From assembly GCF_000092025.1 (NCBI RefSeq), contig NC_003063.2, positions 976,001-1,040,000 on the forward strand: DNA of 64,000 nucleotides. Direction: 5' to 3'. This DNA comes from Agrobacterium fabrum str. C58 (GTDB lineage: Bacteria; Pseudomonadota; Alphaproteobacteria; Rhizobiales; Rhizobiaceae). Below are positions 25,909-34,495 of this stretch, piece after piece; positions within the stretch are counted from its first letter, which is position 1, and every line of letters begins with the position of its first letter. The notes beneath the pieces were generated by a model. It did not search any database and was not told where the DNA came from. It worked only from the letters and a program-made list of their open reading frames with translations. The position numbers and the translations under genes are program-made.

Positions 25909-26706
25909 TTACTCCGCGGCTTCGACGAAGCGGTGACGTTCGTAAAGGAACTTCAGCACAGCCTCGCGGCATTTGAGGTAGATCTTGTCGGATGCAAGCT
26001 CGATGCGGTTGCGCGGGCGGGCCAGCGGCACGTCCAGCACTTCGCCGATATGGGCGGCCGGACCGTTGGTCATCATCACGATACGGTCGGAGAGCAGCAC
26101 CGCTTCGTCCACATCATGGGTGATCATGACCATGGTGTTGCCGAGCCGGGCGTGGATTTCCATCACCGCATCCTGAAGATGGGCGCGGGTCAGGGCGTCC
26201 AGCGCCCCGAAAGGCTCGTCCAGCAGCAAAATCTTCGGTTCCATGGCGAGCGCGCGGGCAATGCCGACACGCTGCTTCATGCCGCCGGAAATTTCGGACG
26301 GTTTCTTGTCCTTGGCGTGGGCCATCTGCACGAGGTCGAGATTGCGCATGACCCAGTCGTGCCGCTCAGTCCGCGTCTTGGTGTTGCGGAAGACTTTGGC
26401 GACGGCAAGATTGACGTTTTCGTAAACCGAAAGCCACGGCAGCAGACTGTGGTTCTGGAACACGACGGCGCGCTCCGGACCCGGCTCGTTAACCTCACGG
26501 TTTTCGAGCAGAACGGCACCGGCCGAAACCTTCGTCAGCCCGGCGATGAGGTTGAGCATGGTGGACTTGCCACAGCCGGAATGGCCGATGACGGAGACGA
26601 ATTCGCCTTTCTCGATGGTCAGGTTGATGCCTTTCAGCACCTCGGCGCGCGAACCGCCCTTGTCGAAATATTTGTCGATATGATCGAGCTTCAGATAAGC
26701 GTTCAT
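25909..26706 (-). CDS. nrtC: Nitrate ABC transporter ATP-binding protein
   Basis: 265 residues, single ATPase of the NrtD/SsuB/TauB class. Walker A GHSGCGKST (residues ~42-50), signature ISGGMKQRV, Walker B ILLLDEPFGALD, switch His MITHDVDEAV. It lacks the binding-protein-like C-terminal domain of cyanobacterial NrtC, so the complex probably uses two identical ATPases. Named by position; some annotations call it nrtD. Adjoins nrtB and nirB on the same strand. Confidence 0.92.
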   Translation of the reverse strand: MNAYLKLDHIDKYFDKGGSRAEVLKGINLTIEKGEFVSVIGHSGCGKSTMLNLIAGLTKVSAGAVLLENREVNEPGPERAVVFQNHSLLPWLSVYENVNLAVAKVFRNTKTRTERHDWVMRNLDLVQMAHAKDKKPSEISGGMKQRVGIARALAMEPKILLLDEPFGALDALTRAHLQDAVMEIHARLGNTMVMITHDVDEAVLLSDRIVMMTNGPAAHIGEVLDVPLARPRNRIELASDKIYLKCREAVLKFLYERHRFVEAAE

Positions 26707-26719
26707 GATGGTCGCCCTT

Positions 26720-27613
26720 TTAGTTGGCCGCAGCGCCGCGGGTGATGACCTTGCCGAGCGCCGCTACCAGCTTGTCGAGCATGAAGCCGACAACGCCGAT
26801 GTAAGCGAGCGCTACGATGATGTCGGGCAGGCGCGAGGAATTCCACGCATCCCAGATGAAGAAGCCGATCCCGACGCCGCCAGTCAGCATTTCCGCGGCC
26901 ACAATGGCGAGCCAGGAGAGGCCGATGCCGATACGCAGGCCGGTGAAGATATAGGGCGCTGCCGATGGCAGCATGATCTTGAAGAAGAATTCGAGCTGGT
27001 TCAGCCGCAGCACCTTCGCGACATTGCGATAATCCTGCGGGATGTTGCGCACGCCGACCGCCGTGTTGATGATGACCGGCCAGATGGAGGTGATGAAGAT
27101 CACGAAAATGGCCGACGGATTGCTGTCCTGAAACGCGGCCAGCGACAGCGGCAGCCAAGCCAGCGGCGGCACCGTGCGCAGCACCTGAAAGATCGGGTCG
27201 AGACCGCGCATCGCCCAGACCGATTGGCCGATCACAGCACCAAGGATGATACCCGCGATAGCGGCAAGACCGAAACCGTAAGCCACCCGTTCGAGCGAGA
27301 CCAGCACACGCAGGCCAAGGCCGATATCCTGCGAACCATTATGGAAAAACGGCGATACGATAAGATCGTAGCTTTCCTCAAAAACCTGGCTCGGCGGCGG
27401 CAGCGATGAGCCGGGGGCGGAACAGAGCAGCTGCCAGACGCCGAGCAGGACGGCAAGGACGACAAGCGGCGGTATGGTGTTGCGGGCCGCCGCAGCACCC
27501 CATTTGCGCAGATCGATCCGCGGCAGATGTTTGGGCGAAAGTGCTACGACGTTTGCCTTCTGCACCGCCGGCTGCTGCGGCTCTTCGTTGAATTTTCGGG
27601 CCAATGCGGACAT
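26720..27613 (-). CDS. nrtB: Nitrate ABC transporter permease
   Basis: About 297 residues. Polar N terminus, then membrane segments such as TIPPLVVLAVLLGVWQLLC, VAYGFGLAAIAGIILGAVIGQS and IGLSWLAIVAAEMLTGGVGIGFF. The coupling loop is VRNIPQDYRNVAKVLRLNQLEFFFKIMLPSAAPYIFTGLRIGIG. NrtB/SsuC/TauC family. Start 27613 has GAGGAA 7 bases upstream; the ATG at 27619 is too close to it. Between nrtA and nrtC. Confidence 0.92.
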   Translation of the reverse strand: MSALARKFNEEPQQPAVQKANVVALSPKHLPRIDLRKWGAAAARNTIPPLVVLAVLLGVWQLLCSAPGSSLPPPSQVFEESYDLIVSPFFHNGSQDIGLGLRVLVSLERVAYGFGLAAIAGIILGAVIGQSVWAMRGLDPIFQVLRTVPPLAWLPLSLAAFQDSNPSAIFVIFITSIWPVIINTAVGVRNIPQDYRNVAKVLRLNQLEFFFKIMLPSAAPYIFTGLRIGIGLSWLAIVAAEMLTGGVGIGFFIWDAWNSSRLPDIIVALAYIGVVGFMLDKLVAALGKVITRGAAAN

Positions 27614-27726
27614 GGGCATTTCCTCTTGATTTCGGTTGCGGTCTGGGTCCGCCCCTCAACCGGTCTTCAGTCTCGGCCGCCGAAAGGCGGGCACTGGCGG
27701 ATGAAGGGCGATACCCGGTCTCCTCC

Positions 27727-29019
27727 TCAGGAGGCCGCTTTGATGGAAAGGCTTTCGAGATAGGCGGACGGGTTTTCGGGATCGAAGACCTTGCCGTCGA
27801 AGAAGGTTTCCTTGCCGCGCGAGGTCGATGCGGGAAGATCGGCAACGCCGAGATCCTTCGCCGCTGCGCGCCAGATATCCTCGCGGTTCACCTTCGCAAC
27901 CAGCGCCTTTACGTCCGTATCCGGCGCGAATTTGCCCCAGCGGATGTTTTCGGTGATGAACCAGCTGTCATGGCTGTGGAACGGATAGGAGGCATGGTCC
28001 TGCCAGAACTTCATCTGCAGGCCAGTATTTTCCAGCACCCGGCCGTTGCCGTAATTAATATTGCCCTTGAGGCGGCCGAGAACATCCTTCGGCGGCACGT
28101 TGAACCACTGGCGTTTGCCGAGGATGGTGGACATCTCCTCCTTGTTCGCCATCTCGTCGCACCATTGCTGCGCCTCCATCACGGCCATCAGCAAAGCCTT
28201 GGTGGCGTTGGGGTTCTTTTCCACCCAGTCGGCGCGCATGCCGAGCGCCTTTTCCGGATGCCCTTTCCAGAGTTCCCCGGTGGTACAGGCAGTAAAGCCG
28301 ATGCCCTGATTAACGAGCTGCTCGTTCCACGGCTCGCCTACACAGAAGACGTCCATGTTGCCGACCTTCATGTTTGCGACCATTTGCGGCGGCGGAACGA
28401 CGATGGTGGAGACGTCCTTGTCCGGATCGATGCCACCAGCAGCCAGCCAATAGCGGATCCAGAGATCATGCGTGCCGCCGGGGAAGGTCATGGCGGCCTT
28501 GATTTCCTTGCCGTCGGCCTTCTTTTTCTCGAAAGCCGCCTTCAGCTTGGAGGCATCGAGCTGGACGCCGGTCTCTGCATATTCCTTGGCGACGGAAATG
28601 CCCTGGCTGTCGAGATTAAGGCGTGCGAGGATCGTCATCGGCACCGGCACGTTGTTCTGCGTCACCTTGCCGGTATGCATGAGATAGGGCATCGGCGTCA
28701 GGATATGCGCGCCATCGATGCCGTTCGAGGCGCCGCCGAGCACGAGATTGTCGCGCGTCGCCCCCCAGGAGGCCTGTTTCAGAACCTCGACCTCAGGCAT
28801 GCCATGCTTGGCGAAAAGTCCCTTCTCGGCCGCAATGATGAGCGGCGCGGCGTCGGTGAGCGCGATGAAACCGAGTTTTGCACCCTTCACTTCCGGTTCT
28901 GCGGTGGCCGCGAAAGCGCCTGACGGAAACGCGGTGCGAACGGCGGTGACGAGAGCTGCGGTAGCTGTCGTCTTCAGTATCGTGCGGCGGCTGACGGTGC
29001 CGGAAAATATCTTCTTCAT
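27727..29019 (-). CDS. nrtA: Nitrate ABC transporter substrate-binding protein
   Basis: About 430 residues, NrtA/CmpA family. N terminus MKKIFSGTVSRRTILKTTATAALVTAV has a twin-arginine signal (SRRTILK), so export by the Tat pathway is likely. Ligand-domain segments: KLGFIALTDAAPLIIAAEKGLFAKHG, ASWGATRDNLVLG, TFPGGTHDLWIRYWLAAGGIDPDKDV, VFCVGEPWNEQLV. Start 29019 sits 9 bases after AAGGGG; 29025 is an alternative; the frame to 29217 reads through the leader terminator and is rejected. Sigma-54 promoter and terminator-bearing leader upstream. Confidence 0.92.
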   Translation of the reverse strand: MKKIFSGTVSRRTILKTTATAALVTAVRTAFPSGAFAATAEPEVKGAKLGFIALTDAAPLIIAAEKGLFAKHGMPEVEVLKQASWGATRDNLVLGGASNGIDGAHILTPMPYLMHTGKVTQNNVPVPMTILARLNLDSQGISVAKEYAETGVQLDASKLKAAFEKKKADGKEIKAAMTFPGGTHDLWIRYWLAAGGIDPDKDVSTIVVPPPQMVANMKVGNMDVFCVGEPWNEQLVNQGIGFTACTTGELWKGHPEKALGMRADWVEKNPNATKALLMAVMEAQQWCDEMANKEEMSTILGKRQWFNVPPKDVLGRLKGNINYGNGRVLENTGLQMKFWQDHASYPFHSHDSWFITENIRWGKFAPDTDVKALVAKVNREDIWRAAAKDLGVADLPASTSRGKETFFDGKVFDPENPSAYLESLSIKAAS

Positions 29020-29085
29020 TCGCATGTTCCCCTTATTGAGCCACCGCTTTGGATGACGTCTTCGCTTGCGAAAAAACCTGAAAAT

Positions 29086-29110
29086 AAAAAAAACGCCGCT
29101 CGGTGTTTGC
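29086..29110 (-). terminator. Leader terminator upstream of nrtA, probable NasT antitermination target
   Basis: On the minus strand AAACACC-GAGC-GGCGTTT (one A/C mismatch) is followed by five more T's, eight in all. A strong hairpin GGAACA-ACTCC-TGTTCC (29115-29131) precedes it. Lying ~65 bp before the nrtA start and downstream of the sigma-54 promoter, it would block transcription unless relieved. NasT is an ANTAR RNA-binding antiterminator encoded just upstream. The canonical pair of hexaloop hairpins was not clearly resolved by eye. Confidence 0.6.
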
Positions 29111-29227
29111 GCCTTCGGAACAGGAGTTGTTCCGGGCAGCAAAACCTTGCGACGTCTATGTCTCTGAAAGCGCCTATGCCGCGCCCTGCTTGCCCCGATC
29201 GCCGTTGACCGGTGCAAAAAATAGGAC

Positions 29228-29242
29228 GCAAGAGGCGTGCCA
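29228..29242 (-). promoter_or_regulatory. Sigma-54 promoter of the nrtA operon
   Basis: Minus strand TGGCACG-CCTC-TTGC, a full match to the -24/-12 consensus (TGGCACG-N4-TTGC) with correct spacing. It predicts a start near 29215 and a ~195-nt leader. The flanking upstream DNA (29245-29310) is very AT-rich, as at NtrC-activated promoters. The rest of the 380-bp gap holds no gene. Confidence 0.85.
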
Positions 29243-29399
29243 GTTAATAAAAATAAATATAAACTATTGAAAATAAAAAATAATTCACAAAAATAAAGTG
29301 CTCGATTAAATTTTAATCAGCCGTTTCTTCGTCTTTCTTTTGTGCAGAGCGGAAAAATTCGCGCTTGAATTTTGCGCAGTCTGAAAGGCGCAAGGCCAA

Positions 29400-30695
29400 T
29401 CATGCCTCACCCGAAGGAGCGGAAACGGGTACAGATGTGCGCACGGCAAAGCTGTTCACATAACCGGCGATATCGGCAGGGTCGAACACGAAGCCATCCA
29501 CGAAACGGTCTCCCTCGTCCTGCCCCTCGATGCGGATATCGGCATCACCAGGCGCTTTCCCGTCGCCTAAGGCCGCCCGATAAATATCCGGCCGATAGGC
29601 AGAGAGAGCGGCGTTCACGCCGGTCTCAGACAATTCCGCCTGCCCCCAGCGGATCATCTGGCTGTAAATCCACAAGGACTGGCTCTGACGCGGATAATTG
29701 GCGTGGTCGCCATGGAAGGTGAAATATTTTTCGATGACCCGGCGGTTGCCCTGGCTGTCGATGCTGAATTCTCCCGCAAGCACGCGGCGGATGATGCTCT
29801 GCGGCGCGCCGATATAACGTGGATCCGCCAGTGCGCCACTCAGCGCGTCGTGATTATCCGCGAGATCACACCAGCTTGCGGCGGCATCGAGTGCCGTCAG
29901 CAGGCGCCCTACCGTTTCCTGCTGGCTTTCCGCCCATTCGGGCCGCATACCGATGACTTTTTCGGGGGCAGAGGGCCATAAATCCTGCTTGGCGGCGACG
30001 ATCCGGCCGACACCACGCTCGGCAGCGACGATGTTCCACGGCGCGCCGACGCAGAAACCATCGATGGCGCCGGCGGCCAGCGCATCCGAGGTCATGGGCG
30101 GCGGCACCACTACCAGCTTGACGTCATGATCGGGATGAATACCGCCGGCGGCGAGCCAATAGCGAAATTCGTAGTTGTGCGAGGAAAACGGATAGGTCAT
30201 GCCGAGCGTCGGCGGCGCTTCGCCGCGCGCGCGCATATCGTCAAGCACAAGCTTCAGGGCCCTGGCATTTTCGAGTGCACCCGCCGTCTCCGAAAGCCCT
30301 GTCAATGCCTTCATCCGCGCAAAAAGCCGGGTCGAAAGCGTAATCGCATTGCCGCCGCGCCCGAGCGAAAAGGGTGTGATCGTCGGTGACGGATTGGAAC
30401 CCAGTCCGAGCATGGAGGCAACCGGCATCGGCGACAGCATATGGGCGATATCGAATTGCCGGAAGGCCAGCCGGTCACGCACATTCGCCCAGGAGACGTC
30501 CTTGACGAGGTCGAGTATCAGCCCTTCGCGGTCGGCAAAACCAAATTCGGCAGCGGCAATCAGCACGGATGCATCGACAAGCGGAATAAAGCCCGCACGC
30601 AGAATCTTCTGCCGGTCGCTGCCCACCAGTGCGGGTGCGTCGCGCATTTGCGTTGCTTCGCCCTTCGATCCTGCGGTTTTTTCCGGTGCCGCCAT
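29400..30695 (-). CDS. nasS: Cytoplasmic nitrate sensor NasS
   Basis: 431 residues, homologous to NrtA across its length (LRAGFIPLVDASVLIAAAEFGFADREG; GMTYPFSSHNYEFRYWLAAGGIHPDHDV; GFCVGAPWNIVAAERGVG) but with no signal peptide, so it stays in the cytoplasm. NasS binds nitrate/nitrite and releases NasT, which then prevents termination in nas leaders. Directly downstream of nasT (35-bp gap) and upstream of the nrtA promoter region, same strand. A short polar tail at each end is unremarkable. Confidence 0.9.
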   Translation of the reverse strand: MAAPEKTAGSKGEATQMRDAPALVGSDRQKILRAGFIPLVDASVLIAAAEFGFADREGLILDLVKDVSWANVRDRLAFRQFDIAHMLSPMPVASMLGLGSNPSPTITPFSLGRGGNAITLSTRLFARMKALTGLSETAGALENARALKLVLDDMRARGEAPPTLGMTYPFSSHNYEFRYWLAAGGIHPDHDVKLVVVPPPMTSDALAAGAIDGFCVGAPWNIVAAERGVGRIVAAKQDLWPSAPEKVIGMRPEWAESQQETVGRLLTALDAAASWCDLADNHDALSGALADPRYIGAPQSIIRRVLAGEFSIDSQGNRRVIEKYFTFHGDHANYPRQSQSLWIYSQMIRWGQAELSETGVNAALSAYRPDIYRAALGDGKAPGDADIRIEGQDEGDRFVDGFVFDPADIAGYVNSFAVRTSVPVSAPSGEA

Positions 30696-30730
30696 ATCTT
30701 ACACTCCACACTGTCCGGCCGGCGGTGTCG

Positions 30731-31318
30731 TTACATCAACAGACCCGCCGCGGTGACCACGCTTTGCGCGATCTCGGAAATCTTCTTTTTCTCGTTCATC
30801 GCCGTCTGCCGCAGAAGCGCAAAGGCCTCCTCTTCGGAAAGACCGCGCATCTTCATCAGAATGCCCTTGGCCCGCTCGATGACCTTGCGCTCCTCCAGCG
30901 CCGATTTGGCATCGGCAAGTTCCCGCTGCAGGCGGCTGAAGGCGTTGAAGCGGCTGACCGCCATATCGAGAATGGGTTTCACCCGCTCTTTCTTCAGCCC
31001 GTCGACAACATAGGCGGAAACGCCTGCCTCGACGGCCGCCTCGATGGAGGCCGTATCGGAACGATCGACAAACATGGCGATGGGTCGTCCCACCGTACGG
31101 GTGAGCTGGAACAGATGCTCCATCATGTCACGGTTGGGATTTTCAAGGTCGATGAAGATAACGTCGGGCTGCAGCGTCTCGATAGTGCGCGCCACCCCGT
31201 TCACTTCATGGATGACGGTGACGCGCTGGTAGCCGGCCTCGCGCAGCCCTTCCTCGATGATGGAGGCGCGGATTGCGTTTTCGTCTATGACAAGAATGGT
31301 GAGGTCGCGAAGCGTCAT
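30731..31318 (-). CDS. nasT: ANTAR-domain antiterminator NasT
   Basis: 195 residues. N-terminal pseudo-receiver domain (TILVIDENAIRASIIEEGLREAG ... DVIFIDLENPNRDMMEHLF) is followed by a C-terminal ANTAR RNA-binding domain (LQRELADAKSALEERKVIERAKGILMKMRGLSEEEAFALLRQTAM). The receiver has a single acidic residue pattern IDEN, consistent with control by NasS binding rather than phosphorylation. Start 31318 (MTLRDLTIL) is the family start; 31354 adds twelve residues. It should bind the nrtA leader. Confidence 0.92.
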   Translation of the reverse strand: MTLRDLTILVIDENAIRASIIEEGLREAGYQRVTVIHEVNGVARTIETLQPDVIFIDLENPNRDMMEHLFQLTRTVGRPIAMFVDRSDTASIEAAVEAGVSAYVVDGLKKERVKPILDMAVSRFNAFSRLQRELADAKSALEERKVIERAKGILMKMRGLSEEEAFALLRQTAMNEKKKISEIAQSVVTAAGLLM

Positions 31319-31419
31319 GTCAGCATTGATGACGCAGCGCAGCAAACTTGGCAATTGCCTGACCCGGCAAAAATGGCGCGGAGCGGCAAGGGGTGTTTTC
31401 CCGCCTGCCGACCGTCATG

Positions 31420-32085
31420 TCAGGATGTGTGTTCGACGGCGCGTTCAAGCGCCTTCAGGACGGTGCGCTCGGAAAGATTGAGATAGAGTTCCATCTCGTT
31501 GCCCGCTTCCTGCGCCTTGCCCTCCTCCATCAACGACAGGATCTTGCTGTTCATGTCGACAAAAGGGGAATGAAGCTGTTCGGGGTCTTTTAGGAGGCCG
31601 AAACAAAGCCTGAGTTCCGCGGCGATACGTTCGTAAAAATCGCTGATCCTGGCGCTGTCCTGAAGATCGACAACCGCTGCATGAAATTTCATGTTGGCGC
31701 TGCCCACGCCCAGCCAGTCGGCCTCTTCACGCCTGATCTTGGCATCCTCGACGGCTGCGCGCATCGCCTTGATGGCGGGGTGCTTGTGCCAGGCCTGACG
31801 CAGCGCACCACATTCCACCATGCGCCGCACGCGATAGATATCGATGACTGAAGACATGGTGGGCACGGCGACGAACACGCCGCGATTGGCTTCGTGGCGC
31901 AGCAACCCATCCTTGGTCAGAAGCCGGAAGGCTTCGCGCAGGGAGTTGCGGGAAACGTCGAAACGTTCGCTGAAGGCTGCCTCGGAAAGGCGCTGCCCCG
32001 GCGCCAGCTCACCTGATATCAGCAAGGTGCGAATACCCTTGGCCAATCGATCCGCAAGCGGCAGACCCTCTATCGTTTCCGTCAT
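31420..32085 (-). CDS. GntR-family (FCD) transcriptional regulator
   Basis: 221 residues. N-terminal GntR winged helix (LADRLAKGIRTLLISGELAPGQRLSEAAFSERFDVSRNSLREAFRLLTKDGLL), then an all-helical FCD ligand domain (YRVRRMVECGALRQA ... FHAAVVDLQDSARISDFYERI). AAGGAGC precedes the ATG at 32085. Divergent from the 5-oxoproline operon, which it probably represses; the palindrome at 32256 is a candidate site. Effector may be 5-oxoproline or a metabolite of it, but this is a guess from position. Confidence 0.88.
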   Translation of the reverse strand: MTETIEGLPLADRLAKGIRTLLISGELAPGQRLSEAAFSERFDVSRNSLREAFRLLTKDGLLRHEANRGVFVAVPTMSSVIDIYRVRRMVECGALRQAWHKHPAIKAMRAAVEDAKIRREEADWLGVGSANMKFHAAVVDLQDSARISDFYERIAAELRLCFGLLKDPEQLHSPFVDMNSKILSLMEEGKAQEAGNEMELYLNLSERTVLKALERAVEHTS

Positions 32086-32255
32086 GGCGCTCCTTTCTGA
32101 AGAGCAATGCAGCATCGGGAATTCCGTGACAGGCATGTTCGGACACGGCATGTTCTGCCCATAGCACAAAGCATTAGCAAAGCACGAAAAAAACGTGATG
32201 AATTCATGCGCATAACGTCCAACAAATGAACAAAATAAGAGAACGATTATTATTT

Positions 32256-32275
32256 ATTGTTGAACAATATTGACA
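32256..32275. promoter_or_regulatory. Candidate GntR operator and -35 box of the 5-oxoproline operon
   Basis: Perfect palindrome ATTGTT-G-AACAAT (32256-32268) touches TTGACA (32270-32275), the likely plus-strand -35. FCD-type GntR proteins bind such short A/T-ended palindromes. The remaining 32086-32351 gap is AT-rich and shows no gene. Confidence 0.5.
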
Positions 32276-32351
32276 ATTTCACGGAACAGGACAAACTTCT
32301 TCGCATAAAGCATCCGCGAGGGGCGGATAGCGAGTGGAGCGGAGAAAATCC

Positions 32352-33593
32352 ATGGAGCAGAAAAAGCTCACCCCGACTGCCGATCTCAAAATGTCAAAAC
32401 GCGCATCTCTTCTGGGAGCGATCTTCCTGATGGCGACATCCGCCATCGGTCCCGGCTTCATAACTCAGACGGCGACATTCACCACCCAGCTTGGCGCAGC
32501 CTTTGCCTTCGGCATTCTCGCCTCCATCCTCATCGACTTCGTCGTGCAGCTGAATATCTGGCGCATTGTAACGCTGACGCGGATGCGCGCATCCGATATC
32601 GCCAATGCCGCCATTCCCGGCGCCGGTTATTTCCTGGCCATTCTCGTCATCATCGGCGGCCTGTTCTTCAACATCGGCAATATCGGCGGCACCGGGCTTG
32701 GCCTGAACGCCATTTTCGGGCTGGACCCGAAAATAGGCGGCGCCATCAGCGCGATATTCTCCATCGCCATCTTCGTTTCCAAGCGCGCAGGGCTGGCAGT
32801 CGACCGGTTCATTATCTTCGCCGGCATCCTGATGATCGTGCTGACGCTCTATGTGGCATTCGTTTCGGCACCGCCGGTGGGTGATGCCTTCCGCCAGACC
32901 TTCCTGCCGGATACGATCAATTTCGCGACCATCACCACCATCGTCGGCGGCACCGTTGGCGGCTACATCACCTATTCCGGTGCGCACCGCCTGCTGGACC
33001 GTGGAATGGTCGGCATTGAAAACCTGCCCGCCGTCAACCGCGCCGCGCTGACCGGCATCGCCGTCACCGGCATCATGCGCTATGTGCTGTTCCTCGCCAT
33101 TCTCGGTGTCGTCGCCAGCGGCGTCGTCATCGATACATCGGGCCAGGCCGCCAATCCCGCCGCACAGGCTTTCCGGTCGGCCGCGGGCGATCTCGGCTTC
33201 CGCCTCTTCGGCATCATCTTCTGGGCTGCGGCCATCACCAGCGTCATCGGCGCGGCCTATACCTCCGTCTCGTTCCTGCCCGTCTTCAAGCAGGACATGA
33301 GCGAGCGCGCCCGCAATATGGCGACCGTCGTTTTCATCGCAGTCTCGCTCGTCTGCTACCTGTTGATCACCACCCCGCCCGCGGCCATGCTGGTCTTCGT
33401 CGGCGGTCTGAACGGTCTTATCCTGCCCATCGGCCTCAGCATTTTCCTGTTTGCCGCGTGGAAACGCGAAGACCTGATGGGGGGCCATCGCTACTCGCGC
33501 ATTCTGCTCGGGCTTGGCGTTCTGACCTGCGCACTGACATGGTACATGGGCTACAAGTCCGCCGGTACCATCTTCGGCCTGCTCGGCCTGTAA
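32352..33593 (+). CDS. NRAMP-family-like transporter of the 5-oxoprolinase operon
   Basis: About 413 residues with about eleven hydrophobic segments, NRAMP (SLC11) fold. First helix SAIGPGFITQTATFTTQLG carries GPGF-ITQTATFT in place of the metal-binding DPGN of true NRAMPs, so metal transport is doubtful. Homologues (for example YcsG of Bacillus) sit in pxp operons, suggesting import of 5-oxoproline or another organic substrate. ATG at 32352 preceded by GGAG. First gene of the operon; a RIME-like repeat separates it from pxpA. Confidence 0.82.
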   Translation: MEQKKLTPTADLKMSKRASLLGAIFLMATSAIGPGFITQTATFTTQLGAAFAFGILASILIDFVVQLNIWRIVTLTRMRASDIANAAIPGAGYFLAILVIIGGLFFNIGNIGGTGLGLNAIFGLDPKIGGAISAIFSIAIFVSKRAGLAVDRFIIFAGILMIVLTLYVAFVSAPPVGDAFRQTFLPDTINFATITTIVGGTVGGYITYSGAHRLLDRGMVGIENLPAVNRAALTGIAVTGIMRYVLFLAILGVVASGVVIDTSGQAANPAAQAFRSAAGDLGFRLFGIIFWAAAITSVIGAAYTSVSFLPVFKQDMSERARNMATVVFIAVSLVCYLLITTPPAAMLVFVGGLNGLILPIGLSIFLFAAWKREDLMGGHRYSRILLGLGVLTCALTWYMGYKSAGTIFGLLGL

Positions 33594-33598
33594 TAAAC

Positions 33599-33702
33599 TA
33601 GAGCGTTTCCGCATTTCGCAGAAAAGCGGAAACGCTCTACATATTTGTTATTACGCATTTTCCGGACGCAGAACCGCTACGCACTTTTGCTGGAAATGCT
33701 CT
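33599..33702. repeat. RIME-like two-module intergenic repeat
   Basis: Module 1: perfect 14-bp inverted repeat TAGAGCGTTTCCGC (33599-33612) and GCGGAAACGCTCTA (33626-33639). Module 2 (33652-33702) runs from TACGCATTTTCCGGACGCAGAACCG to GGAAATGCTCTA. This mosaic design with AGAGC ends is typical of Rhizobium-specific intergenic mosaic elements. It fills the gap between the transporter and pxpA and may act as a processing or attenuation hairpin. Confidence 0.75.
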
Positions 33703-33716
33703 AAAGGGAGGCAAAC

Positions 33717-34484
33717 ATGGCCGCTATCGATCTCAACAGTGATCTTGGCGAAAGTTACGGCGCGTGGCGCATGGGGGATGACGAGGCAATGCTTGCCATC
33801 GTCTCCAGCGCCAACATCGCCTGCGGATTTCACGCAGGCGACCCGGCCGGCATCTACCGCACCGTCAAGGCCGCTGCCGAAAAAGGCGTGGTCGTCGGCG
33901 CCCATGTTTCCTATCCGGACCGCGTCGGCTTCGGTCGCCGCGATCTGGACGCGACCTCGGAAGAACTGATCGCCGATGTCATTTACCAGATCGGCGCGCT
34001 GAAAGGCGTTGCCGCCGCTGCCGGCACCACGGTGCGTTACGTGAAGCCACATGGCGCACTTTACAATCGCATCGCCAATGACGCGAAACAGGGGCAGGCC
34101 GTCATCGACGGCATCAAGGCCATCGATCCGTCACTGGTGCTGATGGGCCTCGCCAACGCGCCCATCCTCGATCTTGCCCGCAAGGCAGGTCTTGCCGTCG
34201 TTGCCGAAGCCTTTGCCGACCGCGCCTATACGCCTGAAGGCCAGCTCGTCTCCCGCCGCGAAGCCGGTGCCGTGCTGCATGATGCAGCAAAAATCGCCGA
34301 GCGCATGGTGCAGCTTGCCCGCGAAGGCACGCTGGAGGCTATCGATGGCAGCATCATAAAAATCGAGGCGCAATCCATCTGCGTGCATGGCGACAGCCCC
34401 GGTGCGGTCGCCATCGCCCAGGAAATCCGCCGCCGTTTCGAAGCTGACGGTATCGCAATCCGCTCCTTCGCATCCGATCGCTGA
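33717..34484 (+). CDS. pxpA: 5-oxoprolinase subunit PxpA (LamB/YcsF family)
   Basis: 255 residues. Family signatures: [23 protein letters not shown] at the N terminus, [38 protein letters not shown] and [20 protein letters not shown]. With PxpB and PxpC it hydrolyses 5-oxo-L-proline to glutamate using ATP. GGGAGG lies 7 bases before the ATG. Followed by the cyclase-like gene at 34496 with an 11-base gap. Confidence 0.93.
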   Translation: MAAIDLNSDLGESYGAWRMGDDEAMLAIVSSANIACGFHAGDPAGIYRTVKAAAEKGVVVGAHVSYPDRVGFGRRDLDATSEELIADVIYQIGALKGVAAAAGTTVRYVKPHGALYNRIANDAKQGQAVIDGIKAIDPSLVLMGLANAPILDLARKAGLAVVAEAFADRAYTPEGQLVSRREAGAVLHDAAKIAERMVQLAREGTLEAIDGSIIKIEAQSICVHGDSPGAVAIAQEIRRRFEADGIAIRSFASDR

Positions 34485-34495
34485 AAGGGTAGCCG

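Noticed and set aside
27727..29217. Long N-terminal extension of nrtA
   Set aside because: It would translate the leader terminator and hairpin; the Tat signal at 29019 with AAGGGG upstream is the natural start.
32394..33614. 406-codon minus-strand frame opposite the NRAMP-like gene
   Set aside because: Translation is Asp/Gly/Glu-rich without hydrophobic core, typical of an antisense frame of a membrane protein.
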